NCBI GenBank assembly: GCA_964406945.1
Contig: CAYOTO010000014.1
Span: forward strand, 10,965 to 74,964
Source: UBA2266 sp964406945
Lineage (GTDB): Bacteria; Planctomycetota; Phycisphaerae; Sedimentisphaerales; Anaerobacaceae
Direction: 5' to 3'
DNA: 64,000 nt
Shown here: in pieces, positions 20,273 through 30,060 of the stretch
How positions within the stretch are numbered: position 1 is the first letter of the stretch
Layout: every line of letters begins with the position of its first letter
Program-made: the position numbers and the translations under genes
The notes under the pieces: generated by a model
Told to the model about the DNA's origin: nothing
Database searches by the model: none
The model's input: only the letters and a program-made list of their open reading frames with translations

Positions 20273-23203
20273 TTATGCATCGTCCGTCGATTTGTCGCCT
20301 TCGGAGGCCTTGCGTTTAGCATCGAGTAATCGCTGTATGTGCGAAGCGCTCTCACCGGTCGATGCTTTCTCTTGCCCTTCCGGCGGTTTCTTCTTAGCCT
20401 CTGCTCCGGCGGGCGGTTGATCGATTTTGGAAGTGGGAAAAGGTCCCTTGAAATCGGTCGGAGCCTCATACCGTTTGGCGGCGGTGGAACTTATCTGATC
20501 CTGAACCTGCCTGCGTCTGGCTTTGAGATTTGCCAGGACCTGGTCGGCTTCGCTCTTGCGAGGTTTTGCACGCGCGGCCAGTCTCCTCACAATAGCCCGC
20601 ACATCCAGAACTACGCGTCTTACCGCGACGTCGAGCAGCAGAAGCACAATCCAGGCGAACATCAGGGGCATGGTCAGGGGCGTATGCGTCTGAGGAAACT
20701 CCAGGCCGGCCCGGTTATAAAGATCAGCGGCATTCGGATCGGCCGGCAAGACCCGCCCGCCGGTCAGGTCACTTATCTGCGCAAGAAGTGGCGCATTGTC
20801 GGCAAGGTCGCGAAACTCAGGTGCGAACGGGATAGTAACCACAGTATGTTTGATCTGCGTTTTGGCGTCTTCGCCGATCCTGCGATACTGCAGGTTGACC
20901 ACGTAGCTGCCGGAACCCGGCGCGCTGAAATGCGCCCGATATTGACCCGGACCCGTCTGATCGAGATGGATAGGCCTGGTGGTCATGTCGGGAGCAATGA
21001 CCTGGCCTTCTATACTCGCAAGCTGGATGAACCTGCCTTCGGCGTCGACGGTCTCGACGTTTACGATCACGTCCCTGCCCTGCACATCGGTATGAACCTC
21101 GCAGTCGGCCGACTGGCCGGTACCGGCGGCCCATCGCACCGCCTGCTCCCAGAAACCGCGGAAACCCTCCCACTGCACCCAGTTGGCGCCCCAGCGTGTA
21201 TCGGCCGAGCTTGTAAAAGCGATACACCGGCCCAGCCCCATCTGACAGGTCGCCAGAATCGGATCGTCCTGGGTGCTGGCAAGAACCATCTGGCTTAAAC
21301 CCGGCTTGGGGCCCGTAAGGACGTACCCGTCGAGGCTCGGCAGTGAGGACACTCCCCGCATCAGTTCGCTCAGGCCGTAGGTCAGCTTGGGCGTGAAAGT
21401 TTCTTCCACAATCAGCGCCCGGCGGACCACCTGCGCCTCTTTGATGAATATCTGCGGAAGCTGCTGCGGGTCTTTCACGTTGTAAAAACGTCCGTTGGTG
21501 GCCCGGGCCATATTGAGCAGGCTCTGCACATCGGCCGGCGAATGCGGAAAGACAGCAACACCGGTGCAGGTTATCTGCGCCTGTTTGCATTTGTTAAGAA
21601 GCTCCGGAGTCGGTGGATTCGGGTCCCCGTCGCTGATTACGATCACATGCTTCTGGCCGGCTTTGGCCGTTACCAGGCTGTCGTAGGCCGCCTTAAGATG
21701 CGAGTGCAGATCGGGCATGTCGCCCATCTGCATCTGCTCTATCGAGGAGATCAATTTCTGCTTATCGCCGACCTCGGCCAGCGGAAAGACCCAGTCACTG
21801 CCCCCCTCCCAGTTATACGCGAGCACGCCCACAAGGTCGAGCCGGCTGAGCGTCTTTACCGCCGCGACAGCCACCTTCTTGCCCCAGTAATTGCCCTGCG
21901 GCATTTCACAGGCGTGCATAATCAGAACCAGCGCCCCCTTGGGCATCTGCTTCTTCTGAGGCGGATCCAGATCGACCGGCAGAATCTTTGCAACCGGCGA
22001 ACCGATCCAACCCCCGGCGCCGAATGAGTTCGGCCCGCCGACCATTATCAAACCCCCGCCAAAGTCCGTCACATACCGACATAGCATTTCCTGCTGCTGA
22101 AAGGTCAGACTGCCCGCATCGACGTCGGCCATTATGATGGCATCCACATCCATCAGTCTGGCGAGGTTGTCGGTGAATTCGGCCGCCGGTATGTGCCGTA
22201 CATCTATATTCAGGCCTTGCAGGGTGTTATAAAGCTCGGCTCCGGCGGCGCCGTCGGTATCCACAACCAGTATATGGCCCGGTCCCGACACATAGACGAT
22301 TGAATTGGCCGGGTTATTCTCTGTTATACGGTCATCGTTCGGATCGTCCGGAACGAAGTAAGCCTCGAACTCGTGTACGCCCCTGGTGCCGACCGGAATC
22401 GACATCGTCTGAACATTGGTGCCGGGCTCCAGTTCGACACGCGCAGCAACCTCGCTGGATCCCGGGTCGAGGTCCACCGGCTCGTCGTTCAGATTCAGCA
22501 GCAGTTTGCCTTTGCTGTTTCTGGTGCTGTCCATTATGAAACGCAGCGAAACCGTTTCACCGCTCCTGGCCTTGTCGGGAGCCGCCAGCCGCCGGAACAG
22601 AACCTCACTGTCATATCGATAACGCACCGGCAGAACATCGATGGGAATCTTGTTGGCGGCGGCTGTCTCAGCCGCCTGTTTGAGACTGCCCCCCGTTTCG
22701 TTTCCTTCGCTTACCAGTAGAATGCGGGCGGCGGTATCGGGCGGCAGTATCGCCATTGCCATTTCCACGCCGTTGGCGAGCCTGGACTGATGGCCCGTCA
22801 GGGTGGTGTTCCGCTCCCTCAGTTCCACGTCCGCCGAAGGCAGCTTCGAAATGCTCGCGGCCTCGGCTACGTCGACCTGGGCGAAGCGGTCGGTATCCGG
22901 CCTGTCGGCTGCTGCGACCGAAAGATAATCGATGCAGGCATCACGCAGATTCGGCGGGATCGAGAGACTGCGGTCAAGCACGGTAACAACCGTAAGCTGT
23001 CTGCTCTTGCGAGTGAGCATCGGTCTGGCAAGCAGGCATATCAGCACAGCTAAAACGAGGCATCTCAGCACGATAGCCATGATACGCCTGGTGCGGCCGA
23101 CTGCGCGCATATTCTTGATGGCCAGCCACACGACCGGGATCAAAAGCACACCGGCCGCGAGCCACCAGGGCTGAGCAAAATATATGCCGTAACTGTTGTT
23201 CAA
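20273..23203 (-). CDS. Large VWA / glutamine-amidotransferase-like membrane protein
   Basis: 976 residues. Two N-terminal membrane segments (about 10-30 and 38-60) are followed by an extracytoplasmic region. This has a GATase-like fold (DFGGGLIMVGGPNSFGAGGW), a VWA-type fold with ISDGDPNPP and, near 870, a last membrane segment (LMFAWIVLLLLDVAVRRVV). A basic, proline-rich cytoplasmic tail ends the protein. The start is TTG at 23203, overlapping the TGA of the upstream gene by four bases. The next in-frame ATG (residue 32) would delete the first membrane segment, so TTG is favoured. It belongs to the MoxR/Bat block; its exact role is unknown. Confidence 0.8.
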   Translation of the reverse strand: MNNSYGIYFAQPWWLAAGVLLIPVVWLAIKNMRAVGRTRRIMAIVLRCLVLAVLICLLARPMLTRKSRQLTVVTVLDRSLSIPPNLRDACIDYLSVAAADRPDTDRFAQVDVAEAASISKLPSADVELRERNTTLTGHQSRLANGVEMAMAILPPDTAARILLVSEGNETGGSLKQAAETAAANKIPIDVLPVRYRYDSEVLFRRLAAPDKARSGETVSLRFIMDSTRNSKGKLLLNLNDEPVDLDPGSSEVAARVELEPGTNVQTMSIPVGTRGVHEFEAYFVPDDPNDDRITENNPANSIVYVSGPGHILVVDTDGAAGAELYNTLQGLNIDVRHIPAAEFTDNLARLMDVDAIIMADVDAGSLTFQQQEMLCRYVTDFGGGLIMVGGPNSFGAGGWIGSPVAKILPVDLDPPQKKQMPKGALVLIMHACEMPQGNYWGKKVAVAAVKTLSRLDLVGVLAYNWEGGSDWVFPLAEVGDKQKLISSIEQMQMGDMPDLHSHLKAAYDSLVTAKAGQKHVIVISDGDPNPPTPELLNKCKQAQITCTGVAVFPHSPADVQSLLNMARATNGRFYNVKDPQQLPQIFIKEAQVVRRALIVEETFTPKLTYGLSELMRGVSSLPSLDGYVLTGPKPGLSQMVLASTQDDPILATCQMGLGRCIAFTSSADTRWGANWVQWEGFRGFWEQAVRWAAGTGQSADCEVHTDVQGRDVIVNVETVDAEGRFIQLASIEGQVIAPDMTTRPIHLDQTGPGQYRAHFSAPGSGSYVVNLQYRRIGEDAKTQIKHTVVTIPFAPEFRDLADNAPLLAQISDLTGGRVLPADPNAADLYNRAGLEFPQTHTPLTMPLMFAWIVLLLLDVAVRRVVLDVRAIVRRLAARAKPRKSEADQVLANLKARRRQVQDQISSTAAKRYEAPTDFKGPFPTSKIDQPPAGAEAKKKPPEGQEKASTGESASHIQRLLDAKRKASEGDKSTDDA

Positions 23204-25680
23204 AACTTCCAGACCTGAATTCGGTTATTGCCGGCATCGACCACGAAAGCCACGCCCTTCTCATCCACCGCCACGCCCCAGGGATAGGCCAGTTGTCCAA
23301 GTTGTCGCCCGGCTTCTCCGTATACGCCCGAGCTGTTGCCGTCGCTGTCGAACAACTGCAGCCGATTGTTGCCGTATTCGCAGACGACCAGCGTCCCGTC
23401 TTTCATCAGCGCCAGATCGTATGGATATCTCAACTGGCCGACATCTCTGCCGGCCGAGCCTATGTAACGCTTGAGATTGCCCTGAAAATCATAAACGCCT
23501 ACACGATGATTGCAAGCATCGGCAATGTAAAGGCGATTACGCTCGAAATCGCTGCAAAGAGCGGCAGGCCTGGAAAACTGCCCGGCCTCGTTGCCCGGCT
23601 CCCCGAAACAAAAAAGAAAGGTCCCGTTCGGGTCGAATACGCTGATGCGGTCGTTTCCGCCGTACTCGCCGATGTAAATATTGCCTTCGGGTCCGAACGC
23701 AACATCAGTCGGATATATAAAGCAGCCCTGCTCCCGGCCGAAAGTGCCGAACTCCTGATCGATTTCACCGTCGGCCGAGAATATCAAGACCCGATGGTAG
23801 TGCGTATCCGCCACGTAAAGACGCCCGTCCGGACCGAGCGAAAGGCCCGTAGGCTTGCCGGCCTCGATTTTAGGCATTTCGATGCAGTTCCGGAATTCGC
23901 CCTTAAGGTCAAACTCCTGAATTCTGCCGGTCTTGTCGACGACCAGCACGCCATCGCCCACGTAATCAATCGCCCGCGGATACAGGAATTCGCCGTTACC
24001 GGCGCCGGTTGAACCGAAATGCCGCACCACATCCACCGAGCCGCCGGCCCGCCGGTCACAACCGGTCAACATAACTGAGGCGCCGAGTATCAGCGCCCAG
24101 ACGGCGGACCTGCGGCTTCGCAGGAATCCCAGCAGCAGTACGACCGCTCCGGCCATAATCGTCAGACACGCGACAAGTATCAGACATGATGCGATAACCT
24201 GCTGATCGCGGGCATAATGCATCTGATTGAGGAGCCGCTGGGCGAAATTGGGCAATCCCGCCGGCAAAAGGACCATCGTCGCGGCCAGTTCGGCAACGCT
24301 GAAGGCAATTATAAGTATGAAGCCGCCCGCAACCACCGGCCAGACCCGGGGCAGGTGAACGTGTAAAAAGCACTGCAACCGACTCGCCCCGTCCACCCGG
24401 GCCATCTGTGAAAGCTGTTCGCTGTCTGGATAACGGGTAAGCATAAGTATAATCATCGCCAGGCCTGCGAACCTGACCGCCTGACCGGCTGATACGATCA
24501 ACACGCTCTGGCTGAATGCGACCGGAACGTGAAGCTCAACAGCCGTTTCCAGCAGTGAGGAGGCAACAAGCGAGCCCGGCACAAACATGGCCAGAAAGAC
24601 GCCGGCTCTAAGCACAAAACCGACGATGCGTCTGCCGGGCCCCGCCCGCCCTGTGCCATCCGCGGTATCGTCGATTGCAACCGCCCCCCATCCTATCAAA
24701 TGAGCGAATAGAGCGGCCATAACCGCTATCAGAAACGAATAGGCCAGATCGTCGGCATGCAGGGTAAGAAACAGTCGAAACTCCTGGGTCCCCTCGGCGT
24801 TAAACAACAGAATTCCAACCGGAAAGCCGCAGGTAATTAGAACCAGAAGCAACAGCACAAGCCAGCGTCCGCGCCGCCTTTGCGAAGAAATGCTCTCGTG
24901 GGTGACATCGCTGATGAACCACGAACGAATCGAACCGCCCGCAACCACTGCGGCGACCGCGGCTGCAACTGCAACGGGCCAGGCGGCCGCGGCGACCGCC
25001 CCCGGTTCGCCGGTAAGTTCGTACAGCACCGCCAGTTCCGTCCCGAAGGTCTTTACGCCCGCCAGATGAAACGCGGCGAAATCCGAGAGCGCCAGCACGA
25101 AGCAGGCGCCGAAAGCCAGTAAAATGCTGCGGCTCATAAGCGGTAAAAACACCCGCAGAAATCCGCGTCTGGCGCCGGCATCGAGCAAAACGCTGTCGCC
25201 AACCTGTCTATCAATGCTGCGCCAGCCCTGCGCCATTATCAGCGCCGCCAGAGGCCAGTGCCAGGAAACCAGAACCATCGACGATGTCGCCGAAGCGGTA
25301 AATCTGGCCAGAGAAGGCCTGGCCGCCAGGTAAGCGCCCAGTTGCGTAGTCGGGCTCAGCAGCAGCGTCCATGCATAATAAAGAACATATCGCGGCAGCA
25401 TCAGAGGCAGCACCAGGAGCAGCAGAATCAGCATCGACCAGGACCCCGCCGTGCCCAGCAGTCGCCCGGGAACCCATCCCAAAAGCACCGCGAAAGCCGA
25501 AATACCGGCCGCCAGAGCAAATGACTTAACAGCGTTAACTTCGACGGACCCGATAATCCCGGTTGCATCAGTGCCGATTGCAGCATGAATGAGCATAACC
25601 ACGGGTATGAGCACCAGTAGGACCCACAGGCCCAGTGAGGCAGGCAGAAAAACGCTGCGAAAAGTCGGCCCACCGCTCAC
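23200..25680 (-). CDS. ABC importer permease fused to an NHL-repeat lipoprotein domain
   Basis: 826 residues in one open frame. Residues 1-520 form a complete two-half permease of the FbpB type, with about twelve membrane segments and two EAA loops (DAGARRGFLRVFLPLM near 167-182; ARVDGASRLQCFLHVHLP near 427-444). Residues 521-541 look like a lipoprotein signal peptide kept inside the chain: basic RSRR, a hydrophobic stretch, then the lipobox LTGC with Cys541. Residues 545-826 are NHL repeats forming a propeller. The start is GTG at 25680, overlapping the previous TGA by four bases, with GGAG eight bases upstream. It belongs with the binding protein just upstream in the transcript. The fusion of permease and propeller is unusual; a lost stop codon between two genes explains it. 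Confidence 0.85.
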   Translation of the reverse strand: MSGGPTFRSVFLPASLGLWVLLVLIPVVMLIHAAIGTDATGIIGSVEVNAVKSFALAAGISAFAVLLGWVPGRLLGTAGSWSMLILLLLVLPLMLPRYVLYYAWTLLLSPTTQLGAYLAARPSLARFTASATSSMVLVSWHWPLAALIMAQGWRSIDRQVGDSVLLDAGARRGFLRVFLPLMSRSILLAFGACFVLALSDFAAFHLAGVKTFGTELAVLYELTGEPGAVAAAAWPVAVAAAVAAVVAGGSIRSWFISDVTHESISSQRRRGRWLVLLLLVLITCGFPVGILLFNAEGTQEFRLFLTLHADDLAYSFLIAVMAALFAHLIGWGAVAIDDTADGTGRAGPGRRIVGFVLRAGVFLAMFVPGSLVASSLLETAVELHVPVAFSQSVLIVSAGQAVRFAGLAMIILMLTRYPDSEQLSQMARVDGASRLQCFLHVHLPRVWPVVAGGFILIIAFSVAELAATMVLLPAGLPNFAQRLLNQMHYARDQQVIASCLILVACLTIMAGAVVLLLGFLRSRRSAVWALILGASVMLTGCDRRAGGSVDVVRHFGSTGAGNGEFLYPRAIDYVGDGVLVVDKTGRIQEFDLKGEFRNCIEMPKIEAGKPTGLSLGPDGRLYVADTHYHRVLIFSADGEIDQEFGTFGREQGCFIYPTDVAFGPEGNIYIGEYGGNDRISVFDPNGTFLFCFGEPGNEAGQFSRPAALCSDFERNRLYIADACNHRVGVYDFQGNLKRYIGSAGRDVGQLRYPYDLALMKDGTLVVCEYGNNRLQLFDSDGNSSGVYGEAGRQLGQLAYPWGVAVDEKGVAFVVDAGNNRIQVWKF

Positions 25681-26720
25681 TTAAGAATCTCCGTAGCGGT
25701 TTTTATCGCGTTCGGCAGTTCATCGGCGACTTCTGAATAGTCGACTTTCAGCGGCTTTTCGATCGCATATTCGGAGTATTGCCGGGCCAGGTTCGGATCG
25801 ACCGGGCTGTTGTGTGAATGGCTTTCAGCCAGCATCTTCTCGACAGTACCGCCCAGGATGAAATCCACCAGGACGCCAGCTTGTTCGGAATTCGCAGCCC
25901 CTTTTACTACGGCGACAGTATTAGGTATGGCCAGGGTGCCGTCGCCGCCCTGGTCGAGCCAGTTCATTGCCAGAGGCCAGCCGTTCCTAAGTCCTGCGTA
26001 CACATCGTCCGTGTCGGTGAAACAGACGTCCGCCTGCCCCGTAGCCACCGCGCGAACCGCGGTACTGTTGCCTGCAACCGTTCGCATGTCATTGGCCGCA
26101 AGGCCTTCCAGAATTTCAGTAGCCCTTTCGCTGCCGTAGTGGGCAAACCAGCTTGCCACGTCTCCGCCGGTTGTTCCGAACTCCGGAGTCGCCATAACGA
26201 TTCGCCCTTTCCACTTCGGATCGAGCACATCTTCAAGTTTTTCGGGTGCTTCCTCTCCGTTGACTCGATTGGTGTTGTACCCTATCACCCTGCCGCGAAG
26301 GGCCAGCCCATACCATCTGTTCTCCGGGCCGATGAACTGTTCAGGCCAGTCGGCGGTCGCCTGCGATTCGTACGGCTCCAGCAAACCTTCGCGAGCCAAA
26401 CGAATCGTATAAAACACCTCGCTGGACCAGAACACATCCGCCGCCGGTCTGCCAGACTCGGCGCGTATTCGCTGCACGAGACCAACTGTTTTGCCCGCCT
26501 CGGTGTCGTAACGGGCCAGAACGTCGATACCGGTCTGTTTCTCGAATTCCGCAACTATCGGTTCGGCCACCGCCTGATCCACCGAGCAGTAAAGCACCAC
26601 CTGCCCGGCGTCGGACGGGGATTTGCCGCAGGAACAGAGCATGGAAAGGCAGATGCCGAGAGAGAGGAACAAGAACAGATTTGGCAATAAGGGGAATCTG
26701 AACATCCTTGTGCGATACAT
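25677..26720 (-). CDS. Periplasmic substrate-binding lipoprotein of an ABC importer (FbpA-like)
   Basis: 347 residues. The lipoprotein signal ends in LCSC near residue 31. The mature part starts with QVVLYCSVDQAVAEPIVAEF, the opening of family-1 binding proteins related to ferric-iron and small-molecule binders. Further typical runs are ADVFWSSEVFYTIRLAREGL and VMATPEFGTTGGDVASWFAH. AGGAG stands ten bases before the ATG. It is the first transporter gene of the operon, followed with overlap by its permease; the ATPase is probably the distant 6614-7717 gene. The substrate, whether iron or other, cannot be fixed from sequence alone. Confidence 0.85.
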   Translation of the reverse strand: MYRTRMFRFPLLPNLFLFLSLGICLSMLCSCGKSPSDAGQVVLYCSVDQAVAEPIVAEFEKQTGIDVLARYDTEAGKTVGLVQRIRAESGRPAADVFWSSEVFYTIRLAREGLLEPYESQATADWPEQFIGPENRWYGLALRGRVIGYNTNRVNGEEAPEKLEDVLDPKWKGRIVMATPEFGTTGGDVASWFAHYGSERATEILEGLAANDMRTVAGNSTAVRAVATGQADVCFTDTDDVYAGLRNGWPLAMNWLDQGGDGTLAIPNTVAVVKGAANSEQAGVLVDFILGGTVEKMLAESHSHNSPVDPNLARQYSEYAIEKPLKVDYSEVADELPNAIKTATEILK

Positions 26721-26768
26721 TGGTGTGAAACTCCTGATACTGAATCTGAAACTCTGAAGAATCGCCGT

Positions 26769-28436
26769 CTATTCTTGGCGGGCGCCCGACTCTTCCAGTG
26801 CGCCGAAGTAGTCCTTGACGGCTTTTTCGTATTTACGCGGAATCTGATTATTGCTTATGGCCTCGGCGGCGCGGTCTCTGCCGGAGGTAACCACTTCGGA
26901 GAAATCGCGTCTGGCCTCGCCCTTTATCTGCGTATCCTTGAAATACCAGCTTGCAATCGCCGGACCATCCTTAGGATCGGTCTTGACAACCGTTTTGCTG
27001 GTGTATGTTTCGCCGTCGGAGTCGGAATCACGCGGTCCATAGCCCCTGCCCGGGCCTCCGCTTCCCCTACCGTAGCGGTTGGACATTCCCTCGCTGAATT
27101 CGCTCTGTCCGCCCAATCCCTCGCACATTCCTTCACCCAGACCCGCCACGGCCCGCGATATTTCCGCCAGCGAAGCCTCCATGGCCGCAAGCTGCTGCTC
27201 CATAGCCTCCAATTCGTTCAACTGCTCCAGCATTTCGCCCAGTTCCGAAGCGGAAATCGAGCCGCCGCTGCAGCTTCCGGCCAGCGCCTGCGCCATGGCC
27301 GAGCACTTACCGCCGGCGCTCTTGCACGCGGACGCCTTCTGCATCAGCTTCTCAATAGTCTCGTTATCCAGGCCGCGTTTCTTTAAAGCCTGCCTCAACT
27401 GATCGGGGCTTAATTTCGCCAGTTCCTTATCCAGGCCCTGCTTTTGAAGTTCATCCTCGAGCTGAGATTTCTTATCCGCAAGTTCCTGCAGTTCTTTGGC
27501 CAGTTTCGCCAGTTGTTCGGCGGTGCTCTTCTCATCCGCCGGGTCCATCTTTCCCTCGGCCAACTTCTTCTGAAGTTCCGCCACCAGATCGCGAGCCTTG
27601 GAGAAATCGCCTTTGGCAAGTGCGTTTCGCAACTGCTGGGAGAAGCTGTCCTTCGAGCCTTTCAACTGCTTGAACATCTGCTGCAGCATGTTCATTGAGC
27701 CAAGATCAGTTGTCTTCTGCATGTTCTTGATCTCATCCGAAAGCTCTCCCAGCTTGCGGATGGCCTGTCGTTTGATATCCTGCGGCCTAATGCCCTCCGG
27801 CATCCGGGCCAGGTTGGCGAGCTTGTCGGCAACATTCGGGTCGTTAAGCTCGCTCACCGCCGATTCCACGCTGCTGGTGGCTTTTGCGACCTCCTCGGTT
27901 ACCTGCTTTTTCTGCTGCTCCTGCGTCTGCTGTTGATGCTGCTTCTTGAGCATACCCAGAAGGTCCTTCTGAGGCATAAACAGGGCCAGAGCGAACGCCA
28001 CGGTCCACATCGCGGCCATATAAGGAAGCTGTTTAGGCGCTCTAAAGGGAAATTTCCTCCGCAGATCGACGTCTTTGGCTCTTTTTCTCGCTTCGGCCCG
28101 GGCGGCCACCGCAAACGGATCCTGCGACTGAGCCAAAGCGATTGAAGTGCTGAATCGCTCTTTCAGCTTCAGTTCCCGGTCTATCATCAGAGCCGCCTGC
28201 ATCCTGTCAGGCAGATTAAACAACCAGGGGATAAGCACAACCACCGCAACAACGCCCCAGAAACCCCACAGAGTCCATTTGGAGACGATTGAGACAGCAA
28301 GGAGCTTCTCGGCCATGATGCCCAGAACGGCAACAACCGCGGCAAACGTCAGAACCAGCACCAAACGTGAAATAAGGCGATTGAGGCTCTCGCGCCGTGC
28401 GACGAAGCGAAGTTTACGTTCGAATCCCGCGGCCAT
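26769..28436 (-). CDS. Coiled-coil membrane protein, first gene of the 13-gene operon
   Basis: 555 residues. Two adjacent membrane segments near the N-terminus (about 24-75) and one near 155 are followed by a very long Gln/Lys/Glu-rich coiled-coil region (about 170-400). A Gly/Ser-rich stretch with several Cys comes next (SACKSAGGKCSAMA), then a charged tail. It resembles the DUF4175-like proteins found beside MoxR/Bat genes. The ATG at 28436 has GGAG eight bases upstream. The GTG/ATG-like starts near 28505 can be excluded because the promoter at 28514-28542 would begin transcription at about 28507. Function unknown; a scaffold role is inference. Confidence 0.75.
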   Translation of the reverse strand: MAAGFERKLRFVARRESLNRLISRLVLVLTFAAVVAVLGIMAEKLLAVSIVSKWTLWGFWGVVAVVVLIPWLFNLPDRMQAALMIDRELKLKERFSTSIALAQSQDPFAVAARAEARKRAKDVDLRRKFPFRAPKQLPYMAAMWTVAFALALFMPQKDLLGMLKKQHQQQTQEQQKKQVTEEVAKATSSVESAVSELNDPNVADKLANLARMPEGIRPQDIKRQAIRKLGELSDEIKNMQKTTDLGSMNMLQQMFKQLKGSKDSFSQQLRNALAKGDFSKARDLVAELQKKLAEGKMDPADEKSTAEQLAKLAKELQELADKKSQLEDELQKQGLDKELAKLSPDQLRQALKKRGLDNETIEKLMQKASACKSAGGKCSAMAQALAGSCSGGSISASELGEMLEQLNELEAMEQQLAAMEASLAEISRAVAGLGEGMCEGLGGQSEFSEGMSNRYGRGSGGPGRGYGPRDSDSDGETYTSKTVVKTDPKDGPAIASWYFKDTQIKGEARRDFSEVVTSGRDRAAEAISNNQIPRKYEKAVKDYFGALEESGARQE

Positions 28437-28513
28437 AAGGATCTCTCCACAATAGCTGTTTCGTTGGATAAGACGCCGAAAACCCGTCAACCCGACTTCC
28501 GACATCGACCGGC

Positions 28514-28542
28514 ATTATATCAAAGATGTGTCCGGGCGTCAA
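28514..28542 (-). promoter_or_regulatory. Near-consensus sigma70 promoter of the 13-gene operon
   Basis: On the minus strand TTGACG and a perfect TATAAT are spaced by exactly 17 bases. Transcription would start near 28507, leaving a 70-base leader before the ATG at 28436. Spacing between the 13 following genes is at most 54 bases and four junctions overlap, so this promoter can serve the whole block down to 6614. Confidence 0.7.
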
Positions 28543-28644
28543 AACTTACCGTTTTGAAAAGACACCATATACGGAACTCTTACTGACCTGTTGCCCTGAA
28601 GTACGCACATCGGGTACAAATGTTTCAGGAAATACCCCCGAAAC

Positions 28645-28658
28645 GGCCTTTAAAGGCC
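28645..28658. repeat. 14-bp perfect palindrome between the acyltransferase stop and the operon promoter
   Basis: GGCCTTTAAAGGCC is a perfect palindrome without a loop. It sits about 100 bases upstream of the operon promoter and 46 bases past the acyltransferase stop. It may be an operator for a dimeric regulator. Chance cannot be excluded, and no second copy was noticed. Confidence 0.25.
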
Positions 28659-28703
28659 ACAAACTCCCTATATCGACCGATCCTGGATGACCCGGGCAGC
28701 CAC

Positions 28704-29939
28704 CTATTTTACCCAGATGCACATCGCAAGGTGCACTGCAATAAGCCCGCACGCAGTAAGGACCATGGACCTCTTCATCATGAACTGGCTTACCGCATAG
28801 CTCAAAGCCAGCGCCATCACCGAAACAATGCTGAATTTCGCCAGAGCCGGCATGTTCAACGGCAAGACCAGCCATTGAAGCATCACAACAATGACAAAAT
28901 GGGCAAGATACACGTTATACGAGTTTGAGGCGAGGTTTCGGTTGAATCCGTTGCCGTGGTTCAGGTACCGGTATGCAAGCGAGGTGCATACAACCAGAGA
29001 CGCAATACAGACGAGCATTCTCGATACGGACATTCCCAGCAGCGATGCCGTCGAAAGGCTGGTCGAACTCAGCAGGTCCTTGGCAAAGAAGAAGTATGTA
29101 ATCAGCGCAAACAGGCAGATAAGCATCCATACCCCCGAACTTTGCGGCAGTCGCCCGTCGACAAACCATCTCTTGCGGTAGGCGTACGCCCCGAATGCGA
29201 AGTAACACGCATAGAGAGGCACTCGCGGAAGCTGAATCTGGACCACGTCGCCCCACGTCACCCATGCCAGCGTGCTGAACTGCGAGACTCCGAAATACAC
29301 GGCCGAGGTTAACAGCCAGACCACCGCCAGGGCGGCTAACGTGTTATTTCGCGTCGGCTTCTTCGTCAGCGTATTGCTTTCCGGTCCTGCCAGCACTGTT
29401 TTGAGCAAGTAGTAAACCGGGCACAGCAGTACGCAGAAGACCAGCAGCAGGCCGAGATACCAGTAAACATTGACCACCATATCGGGTGAAAGCCCCGGGA
29501 TATGCACCTCCGTGGAATCTACGCTCTTAAGATAGCCGAGCCAGAAGTCTCTGTAAGGGCTCGACTCGCCGGAGATCCTCATCTTCTGTCGCAGATAGAC
29601 CGGCCACGCACTTACAAGCGTTATTCCGAGCGTATAGGGAAGCCCCAGCCTCACGACCTTCTTTCTGAGGAACCCCAGGATTCCCGACCGCTCCAGCGAC
29701 GAGAATGCAAAATAACCGCTGACGAAGAACAGCAGCGGCATCATGAAAATGTCGCAGATAAAGACAAAATAGAAGAGAATATCGGCCGAACGGGCATCCC
29801 TCACGAACCACCACGTGCACATTTTCATGTAACTAAGTGCACAATGGGCGACAACCGCCAGCAAAACGACAAAGCAGCGCAAATTGTCAAAAAAGAAAAG
29901 CCTTTCGGGGGCAAAGCTGTGATTTCCTGAAGCCGCCAT
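28704..29939 (-). CDS. Acyltransferase-3 family membrane protein (OpgC-like)
   Basis: 411 residues with about ten membrane segments. The N-terminal run RLFFFDNLRCFVVLLAVVAH, with a conserved His in the first segment, marks the acyltransferase-3 family, whose members transfer acyl or succinyl groups to membrane or periplasmic glycans. The layout resembles OpgC/MdoC. I chose the ATG at 29939, with GGAG ten bases upstream; a GTG three codons earlier is possible. It stands alone on the minus strand with its own promoter. Confidence 0.8.
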   Translation of the reverse strand: MAASGNHSFAPERLFFFDNLRCFVVLLAVVAHCALSYMKMCTWWFVRDARSADILFYFVFICDIFMMPLLFFVSGYFAFSSLERSGILGFLRKKVVRLGLPYTLGITLVSAWPVYLRQKMRISGESSPYRDFWLGYLKSVDSTEVHIPGLSPDMVVNVYWYLGLLLVFCVLLCPVYYLLKTVLAGPESNTLTKKPTRNNTLAALAVVWLLTSAVYFGVSQFSTLAWVTWGDVVQIQLPRVPLYACYFAFGAYAYRKRWFVDGRLPQSSGVWMLICLFALITYFFFAKDLLSSTSLSTASLLGMSVSRMLVCIASLVVCTSLAYRYLNHGNGFNRNLASNSYNVYLAHFVIVVMLQWLVLPLNMPALAKFSIVSVMALALSYAVSQFMMKRSMVLTACGLIAVHLAMCIWVK

Positions 29940-30005
29940 GCTCGACACACTCCATGCACCATCAACGCGGCGTTTCGGCCCTGAAACACCGTAATCTCAG
30001 ATGAC

Positions 30006-30034
30006 ATATTACCTGCGTCCCGCGCTGTTGGCAA
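30006..30034 (-). promoter_or_regulatory. Probable sigma70 promoter of the acyltransferase gene
   Basis: On the minus strand TTGCCA and TAATAT are separated by 17 bases. Transcription would start close to 29999, about 60 bases before the ATG at 29939. It lies in the 316-base gap between two diverging genes, together with the plus-strand promoter at 30171-30199 and a gene remnant at 30061-30174. Confidence 0.45.
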
Positions 30035-30060
30035 GACTTAACCCGGGCAAGCGTGTCTAC

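Noticed and set aside
28437..28505. Longer start of the coiled-coil gene at 28505
   Set aside because: It would begin at or before the transcription start expected from the promoter at 28514-28542; ATG at 28436 has a proper ribosome site.
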